Origin: Isochrysis galbana
Lineage: Eukaryota > Haptophyta > Isochrysidales > Isochrysidaceae
Direction of reading: 5' to 3'
Assembly: GCA_018136815.1 (NCBI GenBank)
Contig: CM030932.1
Span: 2,705,819 to 2,769,818 of the forward strand
Length of the DNA stretch: 64,000 bases
In this document: piece after piece, positions 41,002-51,625 of the stretch
Numbering within the stretch: position 1 is the first letter of the stretch
Layout: every line of letters starts with the position of its first letter
Position numbers and translations under genes: made by a program
The notes under the pieces: model-generated
Told to the model about the DNA's origin: nothing
The model's input: the letters and a program-made list of their open reading frames with translations, nothing else
The model's database searches: none

Positions 41002-42153
41002 GAGACGCTTTCGCGTTCCATGCGCATGCGCGTTGGCGCAGAGCGTCTCTCGCTGGTGCGGCTGCAGCGTGAGGTGGAGGAGGGTGGCGACGGCGACGGC
41101 GTGGAGGCGCGCGAAATATATGCGCGCTTCGGCTTTCGCCTCGCAGACCTACCCAGGGTCATTGACGCGCTGGAGCTCCCTGCGGGGTTCAGGTTGAAGG
41201 GGCGGCACGTGATGAGCGGCGAAGAGGCCGTGCTCATCACTCATCACGCTGCGCCGCTTCAAGACCCCAGGTGCGCTGCATGCTGCACTGCACGCTGCTT
41301 GCCCTTTCACACGCAGCACGCAGAGAGAGAGAGAGCCTCCGCCCGGAGCCAGAGCTCACCACCTGCACCCGTGCCATGTACAGGTAGCATGGCGGCACTC
41401 TGCGAGGAGGTGGGTAGGAGCGAGGCTGCAATTTCGGCCGCGCACCAAGCTGTGGTAGAGCACATACACCGCACCTTCCCCCACCTCCTAGACTCCCGTG
41501 GCCTGTCGTGCTTTGCACCCCTGTTCCCACGCTTTGCTGCGGCGTTCGTCGAAGCTGGTGTTCCCCTGCACAATCTGATTGGGTTTGTGGACGGCAAGCT
41601 GTGGGCTGTAGCTCGCCCCGTGCGCGGCCAGGCACCATTTTATTCCGGGCACAAGAGGTGCCATGGTGTGAAGTTTCAGTTTCAGGGCTTAGTGTTGCCT
41701 AACGGCATTCAACCCTGGCTGTATGGGCCTGTTCACGGGTCGCGGCACGACGCCTTCGTCCTGCATTGCTCAGGTCTGCTGCGCGTCATGCGACTGCTGT
41801 GCAACGCTACAGGCCGCACGTTTCGTTTCTTTGGCGACTCCGCTTACCCGATATCCGCGTACGTATTCCGCATGTACCGTGGAGTGTTGGCACCGTGGCA
41901 GGTGCATTTCAATCAGCGCATGAGTCCGTACCGCGTGAGTGTGGAGTGGGGCTTCGGTAAGGTTTCCAACCTGTGGCCTTGGCTGGATTTCACACGCTCG
42001 CAGCAAGTGCTCCGTCGTGATGTGGGTGCATATGTGCGAGTGGCCAACATGTTGACGAACATGCACACTTGTTTGTATGGTAGGATTGTGAGCGACAAGT
42101 TTGGCGTGACACCCCCAAGTCTGGAGACCTACATGAGTGGTGGCCCTTACTAG
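41002..42153 (+). CDS. PIF/Harbinger (HARBI1-like, DDE_4) transposase, 5' end in the gap
   Basis: The frame is open from the gap to a stop at 42153. A probable intron is 41271-41387 (GTGCGC...GGTAG, phase 2), although the frame also reads through. Catalytic landmarks are GFVDGK (first Asp), RFFGDSAYP (second Asp) and VEWGFGK (Glu). Flanking family motifs are FYSGHKRCHGVKFQFQGLVL, then PNGIQPWLYGPVHGSRHDAF, and HFNQRMSPYRVSVEWGFG. Together these identify the DDE superfamily endonuclease of PIF/Harbinger elements. The N-terminus carries the helical segment GFRLADLPRVIDALELPAGF. All three catalytic residues are intact, so it may be functional. Terminal repeats could not be found because the left end is in the gap. 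Confidence 0.88.
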   Translation, partial: ETLSRSMRMRVGAERLSLVRLQREVEEGGDGDGVEAREIYARFGFRLADLPRVIDALELPAGFRLKGRHVMSGEEAVLITHHAAPLQDPRCAACCTARCLPFHTQHAERERASARSQSSPPAPVPCTGSMAALCEEVGRSEAAISAAHQAVVEHIHRTFPHLLDSRGLSCFAPLFPRFAAAFVEAGVPLHNLIGFVDGKLWAVARPVRGQAPFYSGHKRCHGVKFQFQGLVLPNGIQPWLYGPVHGSRHDAFVLHCSGLLRVMRLLCNATGRTFRFFGDSAYPISAYVFRMYRGVLAPWQVHFNQRMSPYRVSVEWGFGKVSNLWPWLDFTRSQQVLRRDVGAYVRVANMLTNMHTCLYGRIVSDKFGVTPPSLETYMSGGPY

Positions 42154-42350
42154 ACAACGTGTTGAAGATTTCACACACGGTTTCGGTTGAAGGGGGGGCA
42201 TATATCATGAGCGGCAATGAGGCAGCCCTTAACTCCTTAACTGCGTGGGCTCTGACATGGGGAGGTGGACAAAAGCCCTCCATCCGGCATGCCACAAAGT
42301 TAAGTTCGCAAGAACCGCACCGTTTGGGCTTCGGTGCCACTCCCTAGGAG
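42154..42350 (+). pseudogene. Degraded duplicate of the transposase N-terminal region
   Basis: 42175-42225 (GGTTTCGGTTGAAGGGG..., ATCATGAGCGGCAATGAGGC) matches 41185-41235 of the transposase (GTTCAGGTTGAAGGGGCGGC, GTGATGAGCGGCGAAGAGGC). It is out of frame and followed by unrelated sequence, so this is a partial relic copy. Confidence 0.5.
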
Positions 42351-42559
42351 TGTCGTCCCCCATGAGCTTGCTTCCATGCAAACTATCAACGTGATCCGCT
42401 TAACCCACGGGGCGCCCTTGAGGGGCATCTGCTCTGCTGACGCCCTCGCATTTAACAGCCTAACCGTGACGTGTCGACATGTCGACATCTCCGCCCCTAG
42501 TTGTCTTGGTCCATCCAGTCTAAGGCTGTGAATAGGTTTGGTTGGAAGGTATCTAGATA

Positions 42560-42645
42560 TTAGCGTGGAGTCAACCTGTTCGGCGTGGAGTCAACATGTC
42601 CAGCGTGGAGTCAACTTGTTCAGTGTGGAGTCAACTCGAAGACCT
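42560..42645 (+). repeat. Tandem 19-bp repeat
   Basis: Four consecutive units of GCGTGGAGTCAACNTGTTC (the last diverged) form the array. A poly-G tract follows at 42658-42672. Confidence 0.8.
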
Positions 42646-42699
42646 CAAACATCTGTCTGGGGGGGGGGGGGGTTCGCACGTGGGGGCTGCGAGAGACCC

Positions 42700-43394
42700 C
42701 GTTCCCGTCGACAACGGCCAATCCGAGTAGGTCTTGCAGACCTACCGCCTTTCCCTGGAACTTCGACAGGATCTATGTACGCGTAGCGCATACGCGCATA
42801 CTGACTGCTCTCGGGGCTCTCACTCAGTCAGCACTCAGCAAGTATAGGACGAAGGAGTGATGGGAGTGAGGTGTGGGGTTGGAATGGAGAGCAACCTCAC
42901 AGAGGCACTAGTAAGGGCAGTTTGCAATTTTTCAGTTTTGACATTTTTACTCCGAGTAGAGTGCACAAGCGGGGTGCGCGGGGTCGGTGCATGCACTGGG
43001 GGGAGGACAAATATCGAGGGGAGCGGGCAGTGCCCCCACCCCCCGGTATCACTCGGACACCTGGCACCTGGCCCGTCAGGCATGGCGGGATTCCGGGACG
43101 GAAAAATTATGTCCAATTAGCTAGTGGGGTTGGCTAGGATATAACATTGATTATTATTATAATATATGCTCATGTGTGTCTTGGACTGGTGAAATGAAAA
43201 TGAAGACTAAAATTAGAATTACTAAGGTTATAATTTGGCAAAACTATAATCAATTTGATCTTTTTCTCCTGCGGCGGCGCGCGATGGCGGCCGCGGCGAT
43301 GGTCGCTGGCCTCGCCAGTGGCCTCGCAAGCAAGCGGCCTGTGGCCGCTCTGGCGAGGGTCTGCGCGGTCAGGAGGCCAGCAGGTACCCTCTTT
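42700..43394. other. Intergenic with repeat family C copy
   Basis: 43025-43145 repeats family C of 7890-8035 (GGTATCACTCGGACACCTGG; CAGGCATGGCGGGATTCCGG; TGTCCAATTAGCTAGTGGGG). 43145-43260 is AT-rich. No gene was seen. Confidence 0.5.
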
Positions 43395-43935
43395 CGCCCT
43401 CAGCCCTCGGAAACAAAGAAGCCCTACGACCTGACACACGACTACCATAAACCATAAAGGAAGCACGAAACCGCCAATAGCCCGATGGCGCAGGAGGAAG
43501 GCTAGAGGAATAGACCATTGGGGATCGCTTCACGCCGCTTGCCATTGAAAGCCTCATACACCCAGCCCCCTAGGTAGAGCACGAGGGGACGAGCCGCAAG
43601 GCAGGTGGAGGGGGGATAAGGGAAGCGGGCGTAGCTGCAAATGAATTATGCAGGGTCGCGCGTGCGGCGAGATCGTTAAGATTAAGAAGTTTTTTTTGGA
43701 TACAAGAACACTAGGGACGGCCGATTGGGCACACGAACATCATGTGCTCCCACTCCACAAGCCATCGGGGATCGGTCCACGCCGCCTGCTACTGGAAACC
43801 CCACACACTGAGCCCCTAGGTAGAGCGCGAGGGGACGGGCCGTACGGCAAGTGGAAGGAGTGATAAGGGAAGCGGGCGAGGCTGCAAGGTAAGTGTGCAG
43901 GGCCGCGCGCGTGGCGAGAATATTAAAGAGTCAAC
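43395..43935 (+). repeat. Dispersed repeat family A, copies 4 and 5 in tandem
   Basis: Copy 4 (43395-43690) starts with the peptide line ETKKPYDLTHDYHK and ends GCGAGATCGTTAAGATTAAG plus a T-run. Copy 5 (43730-43930) lacks the peptide part and ends GCGAGAATATTAAAGAG. Both carry the AGAGC(A/G)CGAGGGGACG core. A poly-C tract (43936-43952) follows directly. Confidence 0.8.
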
Positions 43936-43952
43936 CCCCCCCCCCCCCCCCC

Positions 43953-44356
43953 ATTCTCACAAGCCTCAGGACCAAGCGCAGTCCGATTCTAACCCCATCC
44001 CTCTCCCACCCCATCCCATGGTCTAACGACCCTCAAGGCACTTCCACTGCGCCCTCACCGCTTCTTCGGTTTCGACCCCTCCCCATCCTCCTGTGGTAGT
44101 GACATGCGGCCACCAATGCGGCGACAGGATCTGTGAGCAGCAAACCGTATGCGGTGTGCGTGTTCCCCTCCGATTCACTCAAGCTCATGACCATTGTCTA
44201 TAGTGTCGCAAAGGCGAGACACGGGTGGTCTCCTACCACATGGATTCTCCTATCCTTCACGCTTGAGGGCTGAAATTCTCCGGGACAGCCGCGCATCCTC
44301 AAGCTGCAAGTTTGGACGACGTGCTGGCCGCATACTTTGGCGATGAAGCGAGCATG
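43953..44356. other. Short unassigned stretch
   Basis: It lies between the poly-C tract and the C-terminal exon of the minus-strand Cys-rich gene. It is probably that gene's 3' untranslated region, and nothing else was recognised. Confidence 0.3.
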
Positions 44357-46586
44357 TCAACGTCGCCGCGCGTAGTGCTTCATGAAGGCTTGCACAAGCA
44401 TTTGCGTAAATTGTGGCATCGAGCGAGCCTGTCAAGCGCAAGGAACGGTGTGCATGTAATTCAGCGTCGACTGGGCTTTCGTGCCACTGAGCCTCCTTTC
44501 TCTCGCTCACGATATGGTAGAGTAGGAAGTAAGGTTCGCTATACTCAAGAGCAAAGTGGGGTTCGGTCACTCGCCTGATTCGCAAGTTGTTGTGTGTAGA
44601 ACTTTTGCCAAGCCGTCGCAGTTGCGACGGCTGCCGTGGCAGCTGCGGCCGAGGCAACAGGTGAGGAGGCGACGGCGGCCTGCCGAGTTTGCGCCTCGAT
44701 GACGGTCTGTGGGTCGGTGGCAGGGTGGCGAATGAGATGACGAGGCCACGCGCGCAAGGCACGATGGGGTCGATCGTGTGCGACTAGCACGAGGAAATTG
44801 GGGAGACGAGGTGTGAGCAAAAGAGGTGCAAACAAACCTGGTTGGTAAAGTACGTTGTGTACGCCTGCCGCTGCTGCTGCGCCTGCGCGTGCGCCGTGAT
44901 GCGAGCCTGCACCTCGTCCTGCTGCTGCTTGGCACGAGCAGCCTCATCGGTGGGCGCCGGCGGCGGCGGCATCCTCATCCACGCGTGCAACGGTGGCCCT
45001 GGCGGGCCGAGCAAGGGCGGCGGCGCGCCGATCACTGCACCCGGCCGCAGGTGGAGCTTGCCCTCCACCTCGACAATATCGTTGGTTGCTCGCAAGGCGC
45101 TGATGACGCGCTGCGCAAAGTCAGGAGTCACCTGCATCACCACGAGCGCAGCATGATGTGGGATTAGAATGCTCACACGCTGAGGGGTGCGCTCGGCAAA
45201 CACGATTGGCCAGCACTGCTACCACTCCTAGCAGTTGCCCCCACGCAAAGTGCATCCGCGCGCACGTCGTGCCCCGAGACGAGCGCTGCCGTGAGACCTT
45301 CCTCGTCGTTGCCAAGGTTGTCGAGATAACGTAGGGCGTCGCTGCGCAGTTGCAGCCAGCCTGCACGCGTAAGGGCAAGGGGTAGGGAGGGGGAGCGGAT
45401 CGGAACTGGGTGCCGTGATAAGGCCCTAACTGCTACAGCTTGGGATGCCCCGTGAAACGGCATCACCCCTCTCTCTGCTGCTGATGCGCGCGAATTTTCG
45501 CAGCGGCACCGCCCGCGTCGTCAGACGACGTCAACAGCGGGCAGATGGTAGGGGAGGGCTAAACTCACGGTAGTCGAGTAAAAGGCCGGCAGCAGGAGAG
45601 CCGGCTGCCGGCGGGTTTTGCACACGCGGCACTGCGCGCAGCTTGGTCTGCAGTGCAGCAGCACGAGCGTTGGCGGCTATGGCCTCAGCCTGGCTAGCGG
45701 AAGTCCGGCAATGCCTGTCCCAGTCCGGACACTGCGACGCGAGGACCTGGCACACCGCACACCAGCACTGATCGCAGTACTGGCGCGCCTCGGCGTCAGT
45801 CGAGTCATCGTCAAGCAAGAATTCAGTGCAGTCGTACCGCGCGTGCGCAAGGGTGATGCGTTCGCGCTTGCTGCCCACTATGAAGCAATCCTCGTCTAAA
45901 CCTGCCACCAAGTCGCTACTGTAACAGGGGCCACCGAAACTGTCGCCGCACAGGTCCCCGTTGAGCGAGCTCCTACTCGGCATCTCTGGGGGCTGAGCGG
46001 CGGAGGTCTGCGGGGACGAGCCCAGCCAGTCTGCAGCCACGTCGGCCACACGCAGCCGGTCGTCTTGGCTATCGCCACAGTCCAGCACGGCCGCTGGCGC
46101 GGCTGATGCCGGACTAGCTAATGAGATGGTCGCCGGCGTGCAGGCGGGAGCCACCGGTGCACGTGCGGGCGGCGCGGTGGGCGGCGAAGCGCTCGGCGCA
46201 GCAACGCTCGGTGCAGCACACGGCGGTGGCGCGCTCTGAGTGGCCGCCGGCGGTGGTACGGGCTTTGGCGCCGAGGCGGCGGGCGCTGGTGTTGGAGCCG
46301 GAGTCTTGGCAGGCACGACAGCGACTGCCGCCGCCGCTGGCGGCGGCCGCGCCACCGGCGCCTCGACCGGCCGTACAGCGCGCTGCTTGTACACTCCGCC
46401 CGAGACAACTTCCATACGGAGCGACGAGGTCAGGATGTTCTCGAGCACGCGCTCGGAGACGACGACGTGGCCGTTGGCAGCGGCATGTTCATTGTACGCC
46501 TTGAGCAGCGCAGGGACCGTCTGCTCCCCCTTGTATGCTTGCAGGAAGAGCTCAAGTGCACTCGGCTTGCGAGGCACCGCCTTCAT
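44357..46586 (-). CDS. Alanine/proline-rich protein with a compact Cys/His cluster, five exons
   Basis: Proposed exons are 46586-45569, 45360-about 45250 (3' end uncertain), 45131-44838, 44706-44575 and 44428-44357. The last intron has a GC donor, CAG|GCGAGT, the same as in msrA. Exon 1 opens MKAVPRKPSALELFLQAYKG and a helical module (ALLKAYNEHAAANGHVVVSE..LEN..), then about 150 residues of A/P-rich linker. It ends with YCDQCWCAVCQVLASQCPDW followed by DRHC, a Cx2CxCx2C...C...HC cluster that recalls the CYCYVCD proteins of plants (RIN13-type), probably zinc-binding. Exon 3 has a folded-looking TPDFAQRVISALRATNDIVE plus VEGKLHLRPG segment. The C-terminus ends SMPQFTQMLVQAFMKHYARR followed by R. 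The function is unknown. The leader is CT-rich. Confidence 0.7.
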
Positions 46587-47471
46587 CTCTCTCTCTCTCA
46601 CTCCCCCCTCCCAGTCCCTTCTCCACCTCTGCTCTCTGTGAGCGGCGGTGTGTGCGTGGATGTTTCTGTGTGTGCGTTCGCGTGAGGTGGGAGGGGCGTG
46701 TCGTCGAGCCGGGCCGCTCCTCGCTCACGCGGCGGTCTCCTTGCCTCTCCCTCGTGGCTGCGCCGCCGGGCGGCGCGCGCGAGGTCCCCTCGCCAGCAAC
46801 CACGTTGAGGAGGCGAGAGAGAGAGGAGAGAGGAGGAGGAAGACCCCCAAAAGATCTGTTCTCTCTCTCTCTTCTTTTCTCTCTCTTCTTCTCGCTCTCT
46901 TCTCTATTTCAGCCGCATAGATTACTCCGTGTGTAGCCAACTCCTAACAACTTTGTCCTTCCCCACTGTATTTTTCCACCCTGGCTGCATGGGCCCCCAC
47001 CCAAGGCACTCCATTATGGGTATGGAAGGCATTGAGGCTGCCAACACACCAAAAGCTCCAGTGGCGCACCTACACAGCCGGCACGGCGTGCGGCCCTCGA
47101 GCGGTTTTGGCCCGTGATTATAACGGTATACTTATCTCCTGTCATTGGTGTACTTCCACACTGTGGTGCACATAGCTCAGCAAAATCATGTACAAAAAGG
47201 ACATGCCTGGCCAAAGGGGTATAGGTGGGCCTCACCCCAAGCCTTCTTCCCTGGGGACTTGGTCGTGGCTTCACTGAATACCTGCGCTGGTTGGCCGCAC
47301 TTGGCCTGGCAGCACGCGCGGTGCCGCCGTGCCGATCAAGTCCTGTGAGATATTACGACCCTAGGCATGCAACAAGGCCTAACAAGAGATAACATGAGTG
47401 AGACACCCATAGCACACAAGCTTCACCCCCCTTCCTCCCCATCCCCACCCTCATCCTCTTCACTCCTGACC
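46587..47471. other. Upstream region of the Cys-rich gene and 3' flank of the DDE_1 transposase
   Basis: 46587-46640 and 46855-46910 are CT-rich. 46920-47471 is unique without a recognised gene. Confidence 0.4.
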
Positions 47472-49595
47472 TCAGCTAGCAGTTCCCACTTGGACAAAGC
47501 TTTTACGACCGAACTCATCTAACTCGTCCACGGGCGGATCCCAGACCACCTTTACAACACTCTCCCACTCTCCCAATTCTGCAACATGATTGTGGAAGGC
47601 GGGCAGGAGCTTCTCCTTCTTGCCATCTTGCGGCTTAAAGTTGCCGCCGCCCACCTTGACCTCATTGAAGAGGGCAATGAGCTCGGTCTTCTTGAGTCGC
47701 GAGGCGTCTCCATCCGCCTCCCAAAGTTTTGCCGCAGCCGCACGTGCATCAACCTTCTGATGTAGGGCGCGCTGCTCACTGTTTTCCTTGCGCGCTCGAG
47801 CCCGGGCTTCTTTATGCCCCTTCTGATCGGCTAGCCGCTGGTGCTCAGCGCGTGCAAGCTGCAGTCCCTCGCCGTATGTGATAGGCCCGAGGTCCAAAAA
47901 TTCGCTGGTCGAGAATCGCTTTTTGCGCTTGCCGGCGGCCGAGGAGCGTGGGCGCCGTGCAGCCTCATTCGCATGCTCGCCGCTGCTCGCACCTGCGCTT
48001 GAGTGAGAATGGGAACGGTTAGCATTGCCGTTTGCATCGTTGGAGTTGGTTGCTCCCTCTTCCTCTTCCTCATCCGGCAGCTCATCCGTCTCGGACGCGG
48101 ACTCACTGGCGCCCGCACCGTCACTTGCCGCGTCAGCGTCCGGCCGCCGCTGACTCGCTCCAGCCCCCGCTGCCTGCAACACACTCCAATTGAGTTGGGT
48201 CGTGAGGCCAGCATCGTCAATTGCCTCTTGCCTCTTGGCCTCTTCCCGCTTCAGCTGCCACCACACCCTGCGTGTGCACACAAATCCATGGGGGGCCCTC
48301 TGCTCGAACCCGGTCACCGCCCATGAGTCGCGCATGTTGTTGATGGAGAATGCGAGCTCGTACGCCTCCTTGAAGATTGAGCGACGATCCTCCGCGGTGA
48401 GGGTGTAGTCAGCACCTTGCATCACTCTCGACGCGACGCGCATATCGCTGAGTGTGCGCCAGTGTCTCTTGAATGCTGCGAACAATTTTTGGTCCTCCGG
48501 CTGCGTGCGGTGGCTGGTGTGCGGGACGCGCAGATGGATATCGATGCCAACTTCGAGCGCTGCATCGATCATCTCGGGGCTCATGTGCGCGCCAAAGCCA
48601 TCGCACAAACCGAGAACATGCTCACCTCTCTTGAGTTCCTCTTCGAAGCACGGCGCCACGACCTTTTTCATCCATCCTGCTGCGAATTCTGCGGTGAACC
48701 CTCCCGTGGGGTGCGGTCGAAACGCCGCCACGCGCGGTGTGCCATCGGGATAGGTGAAGCCGGAACGGGGGGGATCTTTCATCTCACCTAATGTTTGGCC
48801 TGACTGTTGATCCGTGACGAGAGCCGGAAGCGCGCGACAATCCAAGGTGCAGCCCCCCGTGACGGTGCGTTTCTTCGCCCCCTTCTCAGAGACAACCTCC
48901 CCGCCGTCGCCCGGGAATCGCCAAGTCCAATCGTTGCCTGCTACCGCCTCTGATAGTTTGACTTGGACGCCCATCTGGTCCCATGAAAACAGGTTGCCCG
49001 GCTTGTCGATCACGAAATATGCGCCGTCTTCTTGGGATGCCTCGTCCTCACTAGTCCACCGTCCCAGGCCCAACTCCACGATCGCCTCGCCCAGCCGCTT
49101 GTACCAGAGCTCGACGTTCGCCGACGTAGTGCACCATCGTTTTCGGTCGAGCTCAATTCGCCTCACCTTGCCTTCCGAGATCTCCACCTGTGTCTTGAAG
49201 CGTGCGTACCAATCTGCGCGGACGGCCTTGTGCTTGAAGAGTTCGGCGACCTCCGTGTCCTTGATGAGCATGTTGACCGTGCCCATGACAAGTGGGCGGC
49301 TCACACGCACACCCATTGCGCGCAGCGCAGATGCCCACATGTACAAGCGTTCACGTGCCTCAACAGGTAGCAAGCACTTTCTCCCTGACACAACTGGACT
49401 AACAACAAATGCAGCCTTGTCCGCATCCCCCTCCACGGCAGCCATCGCTTTGGCCTGCGTTGCGGCTGCATGCAATGCCCAGTAAGACACCCTCACCCCC
49501 ACAGCTGCGAGCACCTTCGCCGCCTTCCGACCGTCGACCGGAAGCCTCCCAGCCACCATCTCCTTTGCTGCCCACTTCACACCCTCACGATACAT
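47472..49595 (-). CDS. Pogo/Tigger-type DDE_1 transposase
   Basis: A single open frame of 707 residues. The N-terminal 60 residues form a helix-turn-helix-like segment. The catalytic core has FSWDQMGVQVKL (first Asp), then HVLGLCDGFGAHMSPEMIDA (second Asp in DGFGAH), then RVPHTSHRTQPEDQKLFAAF plus KRHW (third acidic residue in QPED). This order is typical of pogo/Tigger/CENP-B-derived DDE_1 endonucleases. Two Gly/Pro-rich loops sit between the first and second Asp. The C-terminal 200 residues hold an acidic run, a KRKKRF basic cluster (nuclear localisation), and a coiled-coil-like Ala/Lys/Arg-rich helix. All catalytic residues are present. It stands head to head with a truncated LINE whose similarity begins just 5' of this start. 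Confidence 0.85.
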   Translation of the reverse strand: MYREGVKWAAKEMVAGRLPVDGRKAAKVLAAVGVRVSYWALHAAATQAKAMAAVEGDADKAAFVVSPVVSGRKCLLPVEARERLYMWASALRAMGVRVSRPLVMGTVNMLIKDTEVAELFKHKAVRADWYARFKTQVEISEGKVRRIELDRKRWCTTSANVELWYKRLGEAIVELGLGRWTSEDEASQEDGAYFVIDKPGNLFSWDQMGVQVKLSEAVAGNDWTWRFPGDGGEVVSEKGAKKRTVTGGCTLDCRALPALVTDQQSGQTLGEMKDPPRSGFTYPDGTPRVAAFRPHPTGGFTAEFAAGWMKKVVAPCFEEELKRGEHVLGLCDGFGAHMSPEMIDAALEVGIDIHLRVPHTSHRTQPEDQKLFAAFKRHWRTLSDMRVASRVMQGADYTLTAEDRRSIFKEAYELAFSINNMRDSWAVTGFEQRAPHGFVCTRRVWWQLKREEAKRQEAIDDAGLTTQLNWSVLQAAGAGASQRRPDADAASDGAGASESASETDELPDEEEEEGATNSNDANGNANRSHSHSSAGASSGEHANEAARRPRSSAAGKRKKRFSTSEFLDLGPITYGEGLQLARAEHQRLADQKGHKEARARARKENSEQRALHQKVDARAAAAKLWEADGDASRLKKTELIALFNEVKVGGGNFKPQDGKKEKLLPAFHNHVAELGEWESVVKVVWDPPVDELDEFGRKSFVQVGTAS

Positions 49596-49619
49596 GCCGC
49601 GCGTCCGCCCTACGAGCTA

Positions 49620-51311
49620 GGCTCCTCGCAAGAGGGTCGGAAATGGATAACCCTTCCGGCATATCCGAGGGTAGGCACAAGCGAAGACGGGCCCCTATTG
49701 GGGGTCGGACTACTTCCCATGGCCGAACACACGAGGGCGCTCCAAGCGATATGGATAGTCCGATATCTTAACCCGTCAATGGCGGAATGGAAGATAGTCT
49801 TGGATCAATGGTTCAGCCGCACCCCCTTAGGGCGAGCGGCGGTCTTTTCGAAGGTCGACTCGAAGAGCCTCACGGCTAGCATTCGCGGCAATAACACGCT
49901 CCCGGCATTCTGGAAGCACGCGCTGGAAAACTTCAGAAGGATCAACTTCCTTAGGGGAGAAATCACACGAGAAGGCACTCAGGGCTCCCCGATATGGCAC
50001 AATCTTTTCCACAAGCCTCCGGCTATCCATCACTCACATAGGTCGAAATGGGAGTCTCTACAGACAGTTATTGTTCACAACACCATAAACCCGGATACGG
50101 GGGACGTTTACACTATGGAAGAATGCGCGGCTTACTTGCCGGACGGAGAACGTTGGATACGCCATAGGGGAAATTACATATCGGTAGGCCCCTTTCTTAA
50201 GTCATGGGAAAAGATTTCTGAGTGGACGAGATCAAGACTAATACATACCACTTTCGATTATATGAACCTTCTTAAAAAACAAGCGAAGACTCCGCCCCCG
50301 GCTCCAGAGGAGCAAGAGATACTCCCTCAGGAAGATCCGGACGCACACGATCTAGGCGAGATCCTAGTCGATATAGACCATAACTTTTATCTGCGCCGAA
50401 GAGGCGACTACCACAAGGTCCAGCTCAATGTCATGGGAGAGCCCCACATCCACGAGCGGATTAGCCCGCAACTACTGCCCGACGAACTATACACCCCGCT
50501 GAAGTGGGGACATGCGTACGACGGCCCGGCGGAAACGGCGTACCCGTTACCTCAAGAATACATGCTAAAAGGCACGCGTACAACACTGGAGGATGTAAGT
50601 GTCAGGGACTTGACTAAAGCGTTCCTCGCTTTGAGGAAAACCAAAACACAAAAATCCACACTAAGATGGGAAAAAAGGTTACCGGTCCTCTCGGGAAAGT
50701 GGAAACAAATATCGCAATTATACAAATATAACTTTTTGACGCCTAGAGACTCTTACTTGCATTTCAAACATGTCCTACATAGGAGGTTAGCTACAGCGAA
50801 CCGCTTTGCTGACGATCCAACATGCCGCTTTTGCGGCATAGCCCCTGAAAGCTCCACTCACCTGGCATCATGCATCGCGACGGAGCCCATCTTTGAATTC
50901 ATAGAAGGACTTCTGGGGATTAGCCTCAGGCCGGGATCCGAAACAGCCCAACGACTTTTCTGCTATCAAGTGGACAGACCGCACCCCTCCTCGGGATACC
51001 TAGGCATCCTGGCGTGGAGGTACATCCTAACTGACTTTTATAACATCCAATATGGCAACGCGGACGGCAGGTCCGTTAGGTCGATCTTAAGAGCGATCCT
51101 TGCGAGATACCACCTATTAGTAACGGCGAAAGTCGGGTTCTTTCTGAGGCTGAAAAAACAACGAGAGAATATGGGGCTACACGCCCCGAGTAACAAACAC
51201 TTTAAGAAATTGATAAGTCCGCTCTACACGGTGGACAAGGAGTTCAACCTAGAAGCATCGGAAGACCTCCTGCAGGCGGCGGGAGGGCTAGACATCCGTA
51301 ACATCACCTAA
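49620..51311 (+). mobile_element. 5'-truncated LINE (non-LTR retrotransposon), C-terminal part of ORF2
   Basis: A frame of about 560 codons corresponds to the region after the reverse transcriptase of LINE polyproteins. It opens with a GVGLLPMAEHTRALQAIWIV segment (the post-thumb GLGLLD...ALQAKW line) and ends with CRFCGIAPESSTHLASC, the C-terminal Cx2C...H...C zinc knuckle typical of such ORFs. About 130 further residues follow. The endonuclease and polymerase domains are missing, so the copy is dead on arrival. Its base composition is visibly less GC-rich than neighbouring genes. AATAAA at 51353-51358 lies 40 bases after the stop and may be the element's poly(A) signal. The exact 5' junction (49600-49640) was not resolved. 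Confidence 0.8.
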
Positions 51312-51625
51312 GGCACTTAATACCGCGTCTTAGAAGAAAACGAGGAAGATATCAATAAAGATCCCACGAAATACAATAGAAGGCAACCCGAATCAACACT
51401 AGCGTACAGGACGAATCACAGTCTCCAGCCCCCTTCTCTCCAACTCCCGGCCGAAGCAGCGCGCGCGGCCCCCCCGGAACCAGCTTCTCCGATAAAGAGG
51501 GAACTGGGAAAGGGGAAGGGGGTTGTCAGGGGTTAAGGTTGGGTAGTAGGGAGGTACACTAGCACACTGCCTCACGCCGCACGCGTAGCGGGGAATTTTA
51601 AGAAGATTTTTTTTTTTCCTTGAGC
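51312..51625 (+). repeat. LINE 3' tail and a T-run-ending repeat
   Basis: After the LINE's AATAAA comes a purine-rich repeat (AACTGGGAAAGGGGAAGGGG, GGTTGGGTAGTAGGGAGGTA). It ends GGGGAATTTTAAGAAGA plus an 11-base T-run at 51609-51619. The architecture is that of families A and B. Confidence 0.5.
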
